Source: Cytobacillus firmus
Lineage (GTDB): Bacteria; Bacillota; Bacilli; Bacillales; Cytobacillaceae
Direction of reading: 5' to 3'
Assembly (NCBI RefSeq): GCF_023657595.1
Contig: NZ_CP098323.1
Span: 4,798,001 to 4,862,000, forward strand
DNA length: 64,000 bases
Numbering within the stretch: position 1 is the first letter of the stretch; each line of letters starts with the position of its first letter. Both the position numbers and the translations under genes were made by a program. The notes beneath the pieces were generated by a model. It did no database searches. It was not told the DNA's origin and saw only the letters and a program-made list of their open reading frames with translations. Shown one piece after another: positions 52,925 to 61,984 of this stretch.

Positions 52925-53762
52925 TCGGACTCTGGGGCACGGAATTATTCTTTTTGTGTCCGAAGCTGGGCTGGGTTCTGACTCTGGAGCGTCGATTTTC
53001 TCTTTTTGTGTCCGAAGTTGATCCGGGTTCTGACTCTAAGACGCCCATTTTCTCTTTTTGTGTCCGAAGTTGATCCGGGTTCTGACTCTAAGACGCCCAT
53101 TTTCTCTTTTTGTGTCCGAAGTTGGACCCGGGTTCTGACTCTAAGCCGCTGATTTTCTCTTTTTGTGTCCGAAGTTGGACCCGGTTCTGACTCTGGAGCG
53201 CCCATTTTCTCTTTTTGTGTCCGAAGTTGATCCGGGTTCTGACTCTAGACAGCTTATTTTCTCTTTTTGTGTCCGAAGTTGAACCGGGTTCTGACTCTGA
53301 ACCCCTCATTTTCTCTCTTTGTGTCCCAAGTTGATCCGGGTTCTGACTCTAAACCGCTTATTTTCTCTTTTTGTGTCCGAAGTTGATCCGGGTTCTGACT
53401 CTCGAGCGCCGATTTTCGCTTTTTGTGTCCGAAGTTGCACCGGGTTCTGACTCTGAACCGCTCATTTTCCCTTTTTGTGTCCGAAGTTGATCCGGGTTCT
53501 GACTCTAAACCGCTGATTTTCTCTTTTTGTGTCCGAAGTTGATCCGGGTTCTGACTCTAAGCCGCTGATTTTCTCTTTTTGTGTCCGAAGTTGATCCAGG
53601 TTCTGACTCTGGAGCGCCGATTTTCGCTTTTTGTGTCCGAAGTTGCACCAAGTTCGGACTCTGGATCCGCGATTTCCCCTTTCTCTGTCCGAAGCCGCAC
53701 CAGCTTCGGACTCTAACTCCTGCTTTTCCCCTTCCTGTGTCCAAAGTCGTTCCAGATTCGAT
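52925..53762. repeat. Phased tandem array E (52-bp unit, 16 word positions)
   Basis: Fills the ~900-bp gap between the convergent BCCT and GNAT genes. GTGTCCGAAG starts at 52956, 53008, 53060, 53112, 53165, 53217, 53269, 53321, 53373, 53425, 53477, 53529, 53581, 53633, 53685 and 53737 (a few with one or two changes): all steps 52 bp except one of 53. Each unit also holds GTTCTGACTCT and a T-rich block TTTTCTCTTTTTG. At both edges the second word is TTCGGACTCT, so edge units can form GTCCGAAGC / GCTTCGGAC hairpins, while central units share TTCTGAC. Since 52 is not a multiple of 3, the open frames here are not proteins. Confidence 0.95.
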
Positions 53763-54251
53763 CTATTCCACCTTCACAAACTGCCCCACAACCTCTTCTC
53801 CATCTTCCATCCTCAAAGTCTCCTGAACCTCAAGCTCATAATCCCGATACACCTTTTCCCAAAAGCGGACGGCAGGCTTGTTTCGTTTTAATTGCTCGAT
53901 ATACCACGTACCCTTATAGTCACTAAAAAGCTGTCCTACAGCTGCCTGCCCCACTTTTTTCCCCCGGAATGAGTTGTACAGGAAAAAGTCATTGATGCAG
54001 TAGTCTGCTTTTGTTAAAAAAGGGGCCTTCAAAAGCAGCAGGAACCCCGCCAGTTTGCCATCAGCCTTAATAAGATAAGGTTCAATGCCTTCCTTGTCCC
54101 AGATTAATGAAAATGCATCAAATTCGAAGGTGCCTACATCGTTTACATGCAAGGCATCTGTGTATTTTGTTAAATCATGCAAATAGAGCGCATACATGTT
54201 CCTTACGATGTCCCGATCCCTGATTGCAGCTTTCACTATTTTAATGTCCAT
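53763..54251 (-). CDS. GNAT-family acetyltransferase
   Basis: 162-aa predicted N-acetyltransferase. FFLYNSFRGKKVGQAAVGQLFSDYKG resembles the acetyl-CoA pyrophosphate loop (normally R/Q-x-x-G-x-G/A), and an N-terminal IKVVKAAIRDRD-like strand-helix start fits the fold. Substrate unknown. Start after AAAGGGGATT. Confidence 0.82.
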   Translation of the reverse strand: MDIKIVKAAIRDRDIVRNMYALYLHDLTKYTDALHVNDVGTFEFDAFSLIWDKEGIEPYLIKADGKLAGFLLLLKAPFLTKADYCINDFFLYNSFRGKKVGQAAVGQLFSDYKGTWYIEQLKRNKPAVRFWEKVYRDYELEVQETLRMEDGEEVVGQFVKVE

Positions 54252-54395
54252 ATCCCAATCCCCTTTTCACTATTTACTCTCCAAATTTAAAGGGCAAGAG
54301 CATTTTAGGCAAGAATTATTTCAGAAAAGAAGGAATAAACTGAATTCTACAGAAATTATATTAGGTTCGAGAAAAATTTTTAAGGGGGTTGCAGC

Positions 54396-55715
54396 ATGAG
54401 GGTACTTGTATCATTTTTTAACCGCATTATGCAGCGGTACTTGCCGGATCCATTTTTATTTGTCATTATCCTAACTTTTGCGGTTTTTGGATTAGGCTTG
54501 ATTTTTACAGATAATGGGCCATATCAGATGGTTCAGCATTGGGGAAATGGGTTTTGGGGCCTTTTGACTTTTTCCATGCAGATGGTGCTGGTATTAGTCA
54601 CAGGACATGTATTAGCCAGCAGCAATATTTTTAAAAAGGGATTGGGCGCCCTGGCATCATTGGCCAAATCACCCGGCCAGGCCATCCTGATTGTGTCATT
54701 CGTGTCGATGGTTGCAAGCTTAATTAACTGGGGTTTCGGCCTTGTAATCGGTGCCTTGTTTGCAAAAGAGCTTGCCAAAAAAGTGAAAAATGTGGATTAT
54801 CGCCTGTTGATTGCAAGCGCTTACGGAGGGTTCGTTGTCTGGCATGGGGGGATTTCCGGCTCGATCCCATTGACGATTGCTACGCCGGGTCACTTTTCTG
54901 AGGATATGATTGGCGTTATCTCTACTGACCAGACTATTTTCGCAGGGTTCAATATCTTTATTGTTGTCGCCCTATTATTGGTTTTGCCTTTTGTAAACCG
55001 CTTTATGATGCCATCGAAAGAGGAAACAATTGTTGTTGATCCTGCGCTCCTTCAAGAAGACGTACAGGCAGCTGCACTCGAAAAAGAGGCGATGACACCT
55101 GCTGAACGCCTGGAAAACAGCCGCATCCTTTCCCTGCTGGCCGGGATTCTAGGACTTGTGTTCTTATTTTATTATTTCGCCACAAAGGGCTTTAATCTTA
55201 ATCTTGATATCGTAAATTTCCTGTTCCTGTTCCTGGGCATTCTTTTCCACGGAACGCCAAAACAGTTCCTCGAAGCTGTCCTGAATGCGGTAAAAGGAGC
55301 TAGCGGCATCATTATCCAGTTCCCGTTTTATGCCGGAATCATGGGGATGATGACTGCCTCAGGGCTTGCTGCGGTGATGTCCGAAGCATTTGTCAGCATT
55401 TCAAATGATTACACGTTTCATTTCTTCGCGTTTTTAAGTGCGGGGCTTGTGAACTTCTTCGTTCCTTCAGGGGGAGGACAGTGGGCTGTTCAGGCTCCGA
55501 TTATGCTTGAAGCGGCTCAATCAATGGGGGCTTCCATCCCTAAGACAGCCATGGCGGTTGCATGGGGTGATGCCTGGACCAACCTCATTCAGCCTTTCTG
55601 GGCGCTGCCGGCACTCGCCATTGCGGGGTTAAAAGCGAAAGACATCATGGGATTCTGCGTGCTGACTCTTCTGGTCAGCGGCGTGATTATTTCAATGGGC
55701 TTCTTACTTTTCTAA
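54396..55715 (+). CDS. atoE: Short-chain fatty acid transporter, AtoE family
   Basis: 439-aa membrane protein with about ten helices. RYLPDPFLFVIILTFAVFGLGL, GHVLASS, HGGISGSIPLTIATPGH, FFVPSGGGQWAVQAPIM and WGDAWTNLIQPFWALPAL are characteristic of AtoE. It would move butyrate-type acids and so could feed the acyl-CoA cluster at the left end, though they are about 43 kb apart. Start after AAGGGGG. A weak bidirectional hairpin (AAGAGCATGGC / GCCATGCTCTT, 55722-55747) follows. Confidence 0.9.
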   Translation: MRVLVSFFNRIMQRYLPDPFLFVIILTFAVFGLGLIFTDNGPYQMVQHWGNGFWGLLTFSMQMVLVLVTGHVLASSNIFKKGLGALASLAKSPGQAILIVSFVSMVASLINWGFGLVIGALFAKELAKKVKNVDYRLLIASAYGGFVVWHGGISGSIPLTIATPGHFSEDMIGVISTDQTIFAGFNIFIVVALLLVLPFVNRFMMPSKEETIVVDPALLQEDVQAAALEKEAMTPAERLENSRILSLLAGILGLVFLFYYFATKGFNLNLDIVNFLFLFLGILFHGTPKQFLEAVLNAVKGASGIIIQFPFYAGIMGMMTASGLAAVMSEAFVSISNDYTFHFFAFLSAGLVNFFVPSGGGQWAVQAPIMLEAAQSMGASIPKTAMAVAWGDAWTNLIQPFWALPALAIAGLKAKDIMGFCVLTLLVSGVIISMGFLLF

Positions 55716-55777
55716 AAGGAAAAGAGCATGGCACCCGCCATGCTCTTCTATTATGAGCAGCAGCCTCATCGGGAGGC

Positions 55778-55969
55778 TTATATTCCATTATGATGATCAT
55801 TTTTCATGTTATGCATATAGGACTCCATGTAGGCTCTCTCTGACTCAGATACATGCTTTTCATTTTCCTCAGGGTAAAAATCGTCAATTCCATGCTTTTT
55901 ATGCCACCAGTCCACAAACATGCCTGTTCCCAGCAATACTGCACAAAAGCCCAGCAAATATAGAATCAA
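55778..55969 (-). CDS. Small single-helix membrane protein
   Basis: 63 aa: one N-terminal membrane helix (LILYLLGFCAVLLGTGMFV) and a charged, His-rich tail (YMHNMKNDHHNGI). TTG at 55969 is chosen, spaced after GAGGTGATC; GTG at 55978 would be too close to it. No family recognised. Confidence 0.65.
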   Translation of the reverse strand: MILYLLGFCAVLLGTGMFVDWWHKKHGIDDFYPEENEKHVSESERAYMESYMHNMKNDHHNGI

Positions 55970-56044
55970 TGTGATCACCTCTATATAGTATATCTATTTT
56001 TCAGAAAATATTGATATATCGGCCAAGCCTATTTTTCTATGAGA

Positions 56045-57052
56045 CTACACTTTTACCGTCTCCGGCAGGTCCTGATAGCCCTCCTGATAAATGCGGCTGA
56101 TGATCGATTCGATTGCGGGCTCTTCCACTGTCAGATCCTTGATATTATGCGTTTCGGTAATTTGGGCAATCAGTCCTGAAGCTGACACTTCATCCCGGTT
56201 AAACCGGATCCAGAAGCGGCTTGCTTCTTCTTTAAACACCTCACCGCCTCTAAGCTTAAGGCTGCGTGAAGATTCCTCCAGGTCCACGATGAGTGTCCTC
56301 GTTTTTCCGAAACGCTCTTTGACAACTGTGATTTCCCCGTCATACACCTTCTGCCCATGGTCGATGAGGATCATCCGCTCACAGAGCTTTTCAATATCCT
56401 CCATATCATGGGTGGTTAAAATGACGGTTATGCAGCGCTCCTTATTAATCTCTTTTATAAAAGTCCTCATCTTTTCCTTTGCGACGACATCCAGGCCAAT
56501 CGTCGGCTCATCCAGAAACAGAATGGGCGGGTCATGCAGCAGGGATGCGGCAATGTCAGCCCTCATCCTTTGCCCTAAGGAGAGCTGGCGGACCGGTGTG
56601 TTCAGGAATTCATCCAGCCCCAATATCTCGGTGAAGGTGTCCATATTTTCCTTATACCGCTTATCCGGAACCTGATAGATTTCCTTCAGCAGCTCAAACG
56701 ATTCGATAGTAGGCAGATCCCACCAGAGCTGCGTTCTCTGGCCGAAAACCACTCCGATATTCTTGGCATTTTCCTGTCTGTTCTCATAGGGTATGATGCC
56801 ATTTACCTTCACACTTCCGGAGGTTGGAACAAGAATGCCCGTCAGCATTTTGATGGTGGTGGACTTTCCGGCTCCGTTCGGCCCGATATAGCCGACCATT
56901 TCCCCTTCATTGATCGAAAAGCTGATGTCCTTCACAGCTTCTTTTTTAATATGTTCTCTTTTTACCAGACTCTTCACAGCGCCCAGGAAGCCTGTCTCCC
57001 GCTTGGCAATCATAAAGTCCTTCATTAGATGTTCAACCTCTATAATCGGCAT
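56045..57052 (-). CDS. ABC-2 exporter ATP-binding protein
   Basis: 335-aa ATPase. Walker A GYIGPNGAGKSTTIK near residue 58, Q-loop VVFGQRTQLWWDLP, signature RQLSLGQRMRADIAASLLH, Walker B ILFLDEPTIGLD and TTHDMEDIE. The C-terminal ~90 residues after the H-loop are the accessory domain typical of DrrA-like subunits. Third gene of a permease-permease-ATPase operon; 11 bp after the second permease. Confidence 0.93.
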   Translation of the reverse strand: MPIIEVEHLMKDFMIAKRETGFLGAVKSLVKREHIKKEAVKDISFSINEGEMVGYIGPNGAGKSTTIKMLTGILVPTSGSVKVNGIIPYENRQENAKNIGVVFGQRTQLWWDLPTIESFELLKEIYQVPDKRYKENMDTFTEILGLDEFLNTPVRQLSLGQRMRADIAASLLHDPPILFLDEPTIGLDVVAKEKMRTFIKEINKERCITVILTTHDMEDIEKLCERMILIDHGQKVYDGEITVVKERFGKTRTLIVDLEESSRSLKLRGGEVFKEEASRFWIRFNRDEVSASGLIAQITETHNIKDLTVEEPAIESIISRIYQEGYQDLPETVKV

Positions 57053-57063
57053 TTCCAGCCCTC

Positions 57064-57870
57064 CTATGAACCTGTACTTTTATATCGCTTTAAACCCAGC
57101 ATCCAGATCGAATAAGCGATGGAAAAAAAGACGATGCCGACAAGCGGCGAGTAATACCCGATATTCTCCGGGAAAAAGGGTGTTTCTTTTTCAAGGAGCA
57201 CAGCCGCGGGAAAATAGTTCACAAAGCCGAATGGAATCACAAAGGCCGTAAACCATTGGACGGCTTTCGGATAAATGACCAAAGGATAATTCGTCAGATT
57301 TCGGGCAGGAAACATGGCCACCCAGTAAAATTGCTCCGATTTCGTCGTCCAGAATGCGAGGGCAGAAATCATAACAAGCAGTCCGCCCTGGATAAGGATG
57401 CCTCCCACCACAGATAACAGCAGAAACAAACTTTTCCCAACTGTCCAATCCAGCTGCAGCCTAAAGCTGACCAAAATAAAAATGCCGATGCTGAAGATAA
57501 ACTGCCCAAAAGAGGCGACATCAAATTTCATTGCCATGAAATGAAAAAAAGGATTGATTGGCCTGACAAGGAAGCGGTCAAACGTGCCGTTTAAAATGTA
57601 GGTGTCCAATCCCCTGAAATGGAAAAAGAGAATGATGCAGAACCCCCAGGATAAAACAGCGACTGCAAATAGAAACAGCATCTCGTAAAAGGTCCATGAG
57701 CCGAGTTCCTGAAACTGGTAAAGCATGATCCACATCGTGAGAGCGGTGCCTGTATAGGATGTAATGAGGCCCACAATCCTCATGACAAAAGCAAACCGGT
57801 ACTGCAGCTGTGCCCTCACACCTGCTGAGATGAGCTTGAAATACAGATCGAAATATTTTACAACACTCAC
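57064..57870 (-). CDS. ABC-2 family permease, subunit 2
   Basis: 268-aa membrane protein with six predicted helices, of the ABC-2 family often found as unequal pairs (GTFDRFLVRPINPFFHFMAMKFDVASFGQ is the conserved cytoplasmic stretch). GTG start after GGGGGGATAG. It lies 3 bp after the first permease, so the two are co-translated and likely form a heterodimer. Confidence 0.88.
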   Translation of the reverse strand: MSVVKYFDLYFKLISAGVRAQLQYRFAFVMRIVGLITSYTGTALTMWIMLYQFQELGSWTFYEMLFLFAVAVLSWGFCIILFFHFRGLDTYILNGTFDRFLVRPINPFFHFMAMKFDVASFGQFIFSIGIFILVSFRLQLDWTVGKSLFLLLSVVGGILIQGGLLVMISALAFWTTKSEQFYWVAMFPARNLTNYPLVIYPKAVQWFTAFVIPFGFVNYFPAAVLLEKETPFFPENIGYYSPLVGIVFFSIAYSIWMLGLKRYKSTGS

Positions 57871-57873
57871 ACT

Positions 57874-58677
57874 CTATCCCCCCTGTACCACTACTTTTTG
57901 GGATGCTCGATTCCAGACAAACCTTAACAGCAGATAACTGGCTGCCGCCCAGAATAATTGGACACCCAGGGAAAGCAGGATCTCACTTCCTGAGATTTTG
58001 CCTATAAAAATCGCATTTGGTATGTAATAGATTCCCTGAAACGGCAGGTAAAGAGCCATCGTTTCCAGCCAGCCCGGGAAAAACCACAGCGGGATGACGG
58101 ATCCGGACAGAAGGGACATCGCGAAGTAAAAGACATCGACAATGCCGCCCGTTTCAACGAGGAAAAAGGAAAGCAGCCCGAAGGACATTTCAATGCAATA
58201 GCGGATCAGGAATCCAATAAAAGCGGATATGATAAATAACACCCAATTCTCCCATCCTGAAGGCAATGTCAAATCCATAAAAATGAACATGACCGTATAT
58301 AAAGGGAGCAGCGCTGTCAGTATGTAAAAGGCCACACTGCCAAAGTCGGCAAAAAGGTAGCGGAGCGGCACATCAAACGGCCTCATTAATTCCAGGGAAA
58401 TATCTCCTGTCCGGACCTTCTCCTGGATTTCCCACAGCGGAGTGCCCGCCCCATTTACTCCCGTTAAAAATTGGCTGACCACAATATACGTCAGCATGGA
58501 CTCAAAGCTGACACCGCCTGCTTCTTCCCTTCCGGCATATAGTGCAGTCCAAATCGAACCCCACATCAGCAGAAAAATAAGGTTTGAGCCGAGCCGTGAC
58601 CATACATCAAACCGATAAACGGCTGATCGCAGAAAGGCCTTCTTTGTGAAGGTCCAATATAAACGAAACCTGAACAT
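57874..58677 (-). CDS. ABC-2 family permease, subunit 1
   Basis: 267-aa paralogue-like partner, six helices, with KVRTGDISLELMRPFDVPLRYLFADFGS in the same place as the partner's conserved stretch. ATG at 58677 is preferred to GTG at 58683 from ribosome-site spacing. First gene of the exporter operon; the cargo is unknown. Confidence 0.88.
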   Translation of the reverse strand: MFRFRLYWTFTKKAFLRSAVYRFDVWSRLGSNLIFLLMWGSIWTALYAGREEAGGVSFESMLTYIVVSQFLTGVNGAGTPLWEIQEKVRTGDISLELMRPFDVPLRYLFADFGSVAFYILTALLPLYTVMFIFMDLTLPSGWENWVLFIISAFIGFLIRYCIEMSFGLLSFFLVETGGIVDVFYFAMSLLSGSVIPLWFFPGWLETMALYLPFQGIYYIPNAIFIGKISGSEILLSLGVQLFWAAASYLLLRFVWNRASQKVVVQGG

Positions 58678-58856
58678 CCGCACACCCGCTTTTTGATTTT
58701 TTTGATTATTTCATATTTTAACATAATATGGGAGCGAAAAAATAAGAAGTTTAAAAAGAAGGAAAACGGTGGAATTTAAGAGAAAGGGTTGGCTTTTTCA
58801 GGGGTAATGAATTAAAATAACATGTGGTTTATAAATATAAGAAAAAGGTGAATAAA

Positions 58857-60215
58857 TTGATTGACGCATCCAGAAAGAAGCATTCTTCTTCCGATCTGAT
58901 AAAATTTCTCATACCGTCCTTAATTGGAATCAGCTTATTCATGGTTCCGATCAAATATCAGGGAGATATTACGATTCCCATCGCTATTTTTTCAGGATGG
59001 ATCCAAAACTTGCTTACAGATTATCTTCCTGAAATTATGACCTTTATTATTGTGATTACATTCTTGGGTACATTGCTGGCGAAGCTCGCCAAGCCTGCTT
59101 TTATCGAGAATAGCTCTTTTTTCAAGAACTTATTTGATGTTCCCTACATCTGGGCTGCAGCGAGATTTATCGGCGCTGTTTTTGCTGTTATCACCCTATT
59201 TCAAATAGGGCCAGAACAGGTCTGGTCTGAAAACACAGGAGGTCTGCTCTTAAATGACCTTCTGCCAATCCTTTTCTCAGTCTTTTTATTTGCAGGGCTT
59301 TTCCTGCCTTTGCTATTGAATTTCGGATTGCTTGAATTCTTTGGATCGCTTTTAACAAAAATCATGCGTCCGGTATTCAGGCTGCCTGGAAGGTCTTCAA
59401 TTGACTGTGTAGCTTCCTGGCTTGGCGATGGCACGATTGGTGTTCTTTTGACCAGCAAGCAGTATGAAGAAGGCTATTATACGAAAAGGGAAGCCGCCAT
59501 TATCGGAACGACCTTTTCTGTCGTATCCATTACCTTCAGCCTTGTGGTGATTTCGCAGGTGAATCTAGGCCATATGTTTGTGCCTTTTTATCTGACCATT
59601 ACAGCGGCAGGATTCATCTGCGCCATCATCAGTCCGAGAATCTGGCCTCTGGCCAAAAAGCCTGATACGTATTATAACGGACAGGAAGCGGAGCTTGATG
59701 AGAGCATTCCTGAAGGACACACTCCATTCAGCTGGGGGCTTAAGCAGGCATTAGATAAAGCACGCACTAATCAAAGCCTGAAAGCCTTCTTCCAGGATGG
59801 CGCCAAGAACATTCTGGATATGTGGATGGGTGTTGCCCCAATTGTCATGGCTTTGGGAACCTTGGCTCTGATCGTTGCCGAATACACGCCGGTTTTCACG
59901 TATCTGGGAATGCCGTTCATTCCATTGCTTGAATTGATGCAGGTGCCCGAAGCAAGAGCAGCTTCTGAAACACTTGTAGTCGGTTTTGCCGATATGTTCC
60001 TGCCTTCCGTGATCGGGGCAAGCATTGAAAGCGAGATGACCCGCTTTATTGTCGCCGCAGTATCTGTTACCCAGCTGATTTATATGTCAGAGGTTGGCGG
60101 ACTTCTGCTGGGCTCCAAGATACCTGTAACCTTCTGGGATCTTGTTATTATCTTTATACAGCGAACACTGATTACATTGCCAGTGATTGTGCTGGCTGCG
60201 CATCTTCTTTTTTAA
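58857..60215 (+). CDS. YjiH-type nucleoside-recognition (Gate) membrane protein
   Basis: 452-aa membrane protein with about nine helices and Gate-domain segments (LTDYLPEIMTFIIVITFLGTLLAKLA; FGSLLTKIMRPVFRLPGRSSIDCVASWLGDGTIGVLLTSKQYEEGYYTKREAAIIGTTFS). Homologues are called YjiH or nucleoside-recognition proteins; the transported compound is not established. TTG at 58857 is chosen, spaced after AAAAAGGTGAA. Confidence 0.87.
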   Translation: MIDASRKKHSSSDLIKFLIPSLIGISLFMVPIKYQGDITIPIAIFSGWIQNLLTDYLPEIMTFIIVITFLGTLLAKLAKPAFIENSSFFKNLFDVPYIWAAARFIGAVFAVITLFQIGPEQVWSENTGGLLLNDLLPILFSVFLFAGLFLPLLLNFGLLEFFGSLLTKIMRPVFRLPGRSSIDCVASWLGDGTIGVLLTSKQYEEGYYTKREAAIIGTTFSVVSITFSLVVISQVNLGHMFVPFYLTITAAGFICAIISPRIWPLAKKPDTYYNGQEAELDESIPEGHTPFSWGLKQALDKARTNQSLKAFFQDGAKNILDMWMGVAPIVMALGTLALIVAEYTPVFTYLGMPFIPLLELMQVPEARAASETLVVGFADMFLPSVIGASIESEMTRFIVAAVSVTQLIYMSEVGGLLLGSKIPVTFWDLVIIFIQRTLITLPVIVLAAHLLF

Positions 60216-60221
60216 CATACG

Positions 60222-60256
60222 AAAAGAGGTATCCTTATGCGGGATACCTCTTTTGT
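60222..60256. terminator. Bidirectional terminator after yjiH
   Basis: AAAAGAGGTATCC / GGATACCTCTTTT perfect 13-bp stem; also serves the convergent Gly/Pro-rich gene. Confidence 0.88.
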
Positions 60257-60260
60257 ATTG

Positions 60261-60749
60261 TTAAAAGCATTGAAAGGAACGAATTCTCCTCAAGTCTGTT
60301 CCGTAATACGTCCAGCGCCAGTTTCTCCAGCGCCAGCCGGCAACAGAGGTCCTGCCGACAAAGGTCGGGTAGAACCAGAAGCTGTTTCCGTTTTGCAGCC
60401 ATACATAGGTATTGCGGAATAAGCAGCCTCTAATGGCACCAGGATCAACAGCGAACGTGCTGACCTGCTGCATTTGAGGGGTGAAGTTTGGCGGCGGAGC
60501 CGATGGCGGTCCCTCCTGTCCTCCAGGGCCTCCTCCACCACCCGGAGGTCCAAATCCGCCGCCCGGTCCACCCGGTGGCGGTCCTGGTGGTCCGAACCCT
60601 CCTCCTGGCGGAAACCCCGGAATGTTGAATCCGCCGCCTGGAAAACCAGGGATGCCGAAGCCTCCTCCTGATCCCCCGCCCGGAAAAATGCGTCCATGTT
60701 CATTTTGCTCATACATATATGGATAAAACGGATAGTTCATATAATCCAT
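60261..60749 (-). CDS. Gly/Pro-rich protein with conserved aromatic-basic C-terminus
   Basis: 162 aa in two parts. Residues ~20-90 are low-complexity Gly/Pro with Phe (GIPGFPGGGFNIPGFPPGGG-like repeats), collagen-like but without strict Gly-X-Y phase. Residues ~105-162 form a compact domain, GCLFRNTYVWLQNGNSFWFYP followed by GRTSVAGWRWRNWRW and YYGTDLRRIRSFQC, which I recall in unannotated Bacillus proteins. Tyr-rich start; no signal peptide. Spore-surface location is a guess from composition. Start after AAAGGAG; 20 bp after the twin P-loop gene. Confidence 0.8.
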   Translation of the reverse strand: MDYMNYPFYPYMYEQNEHGRIFPGGGSGGGFGIPGFPGGGFNIPGFPPGGGFGPPGPPPGGPGGGFGPPGGGGGPGGQEGPPSAPPPNFTPQMQQVSTFAVDPGAIRGCLFRNTYVWLQNGNSFWFYPTFVGRTSVAGWRWRNWRWTYYGTDLRRIRSFQCF

Positions 60750-60769
60750 TTTGATACTCCTTTCGGGAT

Positions 60770-61867
60770 TTAGACTTTCTCTGCAATCAGCAGCAATTCA
60801 GAGCGGACCTGCTCTTTAATCCGGTCAACCACTGAAAAGTCCATGCAGTTGACATAGATTTTTTCCAGCGTGTCCCGCTGGGTTTTTGCCCGTGCCAGAT
60901 AGGATATGGCTTCGGTCATTTTATTTTTATAACGGGTGCTGATATCCTTTAGCTGTTCAGCGTAAATTTCATCTGTGCCTGAGTTGATCGTTATTTCATA
61001 CATATCTACGATTTCATCGCCATCACGATTCGGAAAATATTCATGCGGAGCTGTGCTGTCAAAGATAGCGAGGCCTAGCTCACGCACAATGATCATATCC
61101 AGGCTGTGCGGATCAAACCCGCAATGATAGATTTCAATATCAAATCCACGGCTTTCAGCTTCCTTTGCCAGTTTCTTCAGCATGGTGGACTTGCCGGAAC
61201 CCGGACGCCCTTTTATGAAGTATCTTTTTTGAATATCCTCTGTAAGATTCGGCACAAAATCTACCGCTCCGATTGGAGTGGCTGCCCCTAAATAACGATG
61301 CTTTACACATGGAGTCTTATTTAGTTTCATATTTCCATAGAAGGTGGAAATCAGCTTTTTCGTCAGTTCATCTGCCTTCTGGAAATTCATATTTTCTATA
61401 TAGATTTTTTCCCATTCATCATGAACCCTCAGTGCTTCGGCAAACGTGTCATAAGCTGTTGCAAAGGAATTGCTGATCTGGCCCGACAGTACGGTAATTT
61501 CTTCTTTACATGCAGCCAGTGCCCTTGAATCCCAGGCGTCACCAAGATTGATATATTCTTCGACCGCGCCTGGTGCTTTCGGTTCGATCACATGCGGCGC
61601 TGTTCCATCGACAATGCCTGCTTTTAAAGAAGGAATGATGACGCCATCGAGTGATTGACTGTCAGATGAGCAATAAATATATTCCAGGTCATAGCCTTTT
61701 TCAGACAGTTCCTTCCCGATAGCTTTCATCAGGGATGATTTGCCTGTTCCCGGTCCGCCTTTTAAAATATAAAGGCGGTCAAGCCCTGCCAGGTTCGATT
61801 CGAATAAATTGTGGAATCCCCGGGCTGTATTCCCGCCGGCGAAGTATTTTAATATTTTCCCAGCCAC
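60770..61867 (-). CDS. Twin P-loop NTPase (PRK06851-type)
   Basis: 365-aa protein made of two similar halves. Half 1: LYILKGGPGTGKSSLMKAIG (P-loop near residue 37), YCSSDSQSLDGVIIPSLKAGIVDGTAPH. Half 2: YFIKGRPGSGKSTMLKKLA (near residue 220), YHCGFDPHSLDMIIVRELGLAIFDSTAPH. The parallel S/D-x-S-L-D and D-x-TAPH motifs show an internal duplication. Function unknown. GTG start. Upstream of, and probably co-transcribed with, the Gly/Pro-rich gene. Confidence 0.85.
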   Translation of the reverse strand: MAGKILKYFAGGNTARGFHNLFESNLAGLDRLYILKGGPGTGKSSLMKAIGKELSEKGYDLEYIYCSSDSQSLDGVIIPSLKAGIVDGTAPHVIEPKAPGAVEEYINLGDAWDSRALAACKEEITVLSGQISNSFATAYDTFAEALRVHDEWEKIYIENMNFQKADELTKKLISTFYGNMKLNKTPCVKHRYLGAATPIGAVDFVPNLTEDIQKRYFIKGRPGSGKSTMLKKLAKEAESRGFDIEIYHCGFDPHSLDMIIVRELGLAIFDSTAPHEYFPNRDGDEIVDMYEITINSGTDEIYAEQLKDISTRYKNKMTEAISYLARAKTQRDTLEKIYVNCMDFSVVDRIKEQVRSELLLIAEKV

Positions 61868-61944
61868 TCCTACACTTCCTTTCGAAATGCATTTTCACCT
61901 TACAGTATGCAAAGGGAGCCGGATGGGTGAAAGCCTATGAAAAA

Positions 61945-61977
61945 AAGAGTGCTGAATCGTGGTGATTCAGCACTCTT
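61945..61977 (-). terminator. ybaK terminator
   Basis: Minus-strand AAGAGTGCTGAATC / GATTCAGCACTCTT with T-run. Confidence 0.88.
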
Positions 61978-61984
61978 GCTTCAA

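Noticed and set aside
52945..53744. Open frames on the minus strand with repeats such as SEPGSTSDTKREN
   Set aside because: They come from the 52-bp array; the period is not a multiple of 3, all frames are open, and no ribosome site precedes them.
52925..53762. CRISPR array
   Set aside because: Sequence between the short words is itself conserved from unit to unit, there are no unique spacers, and no cas genes are present.
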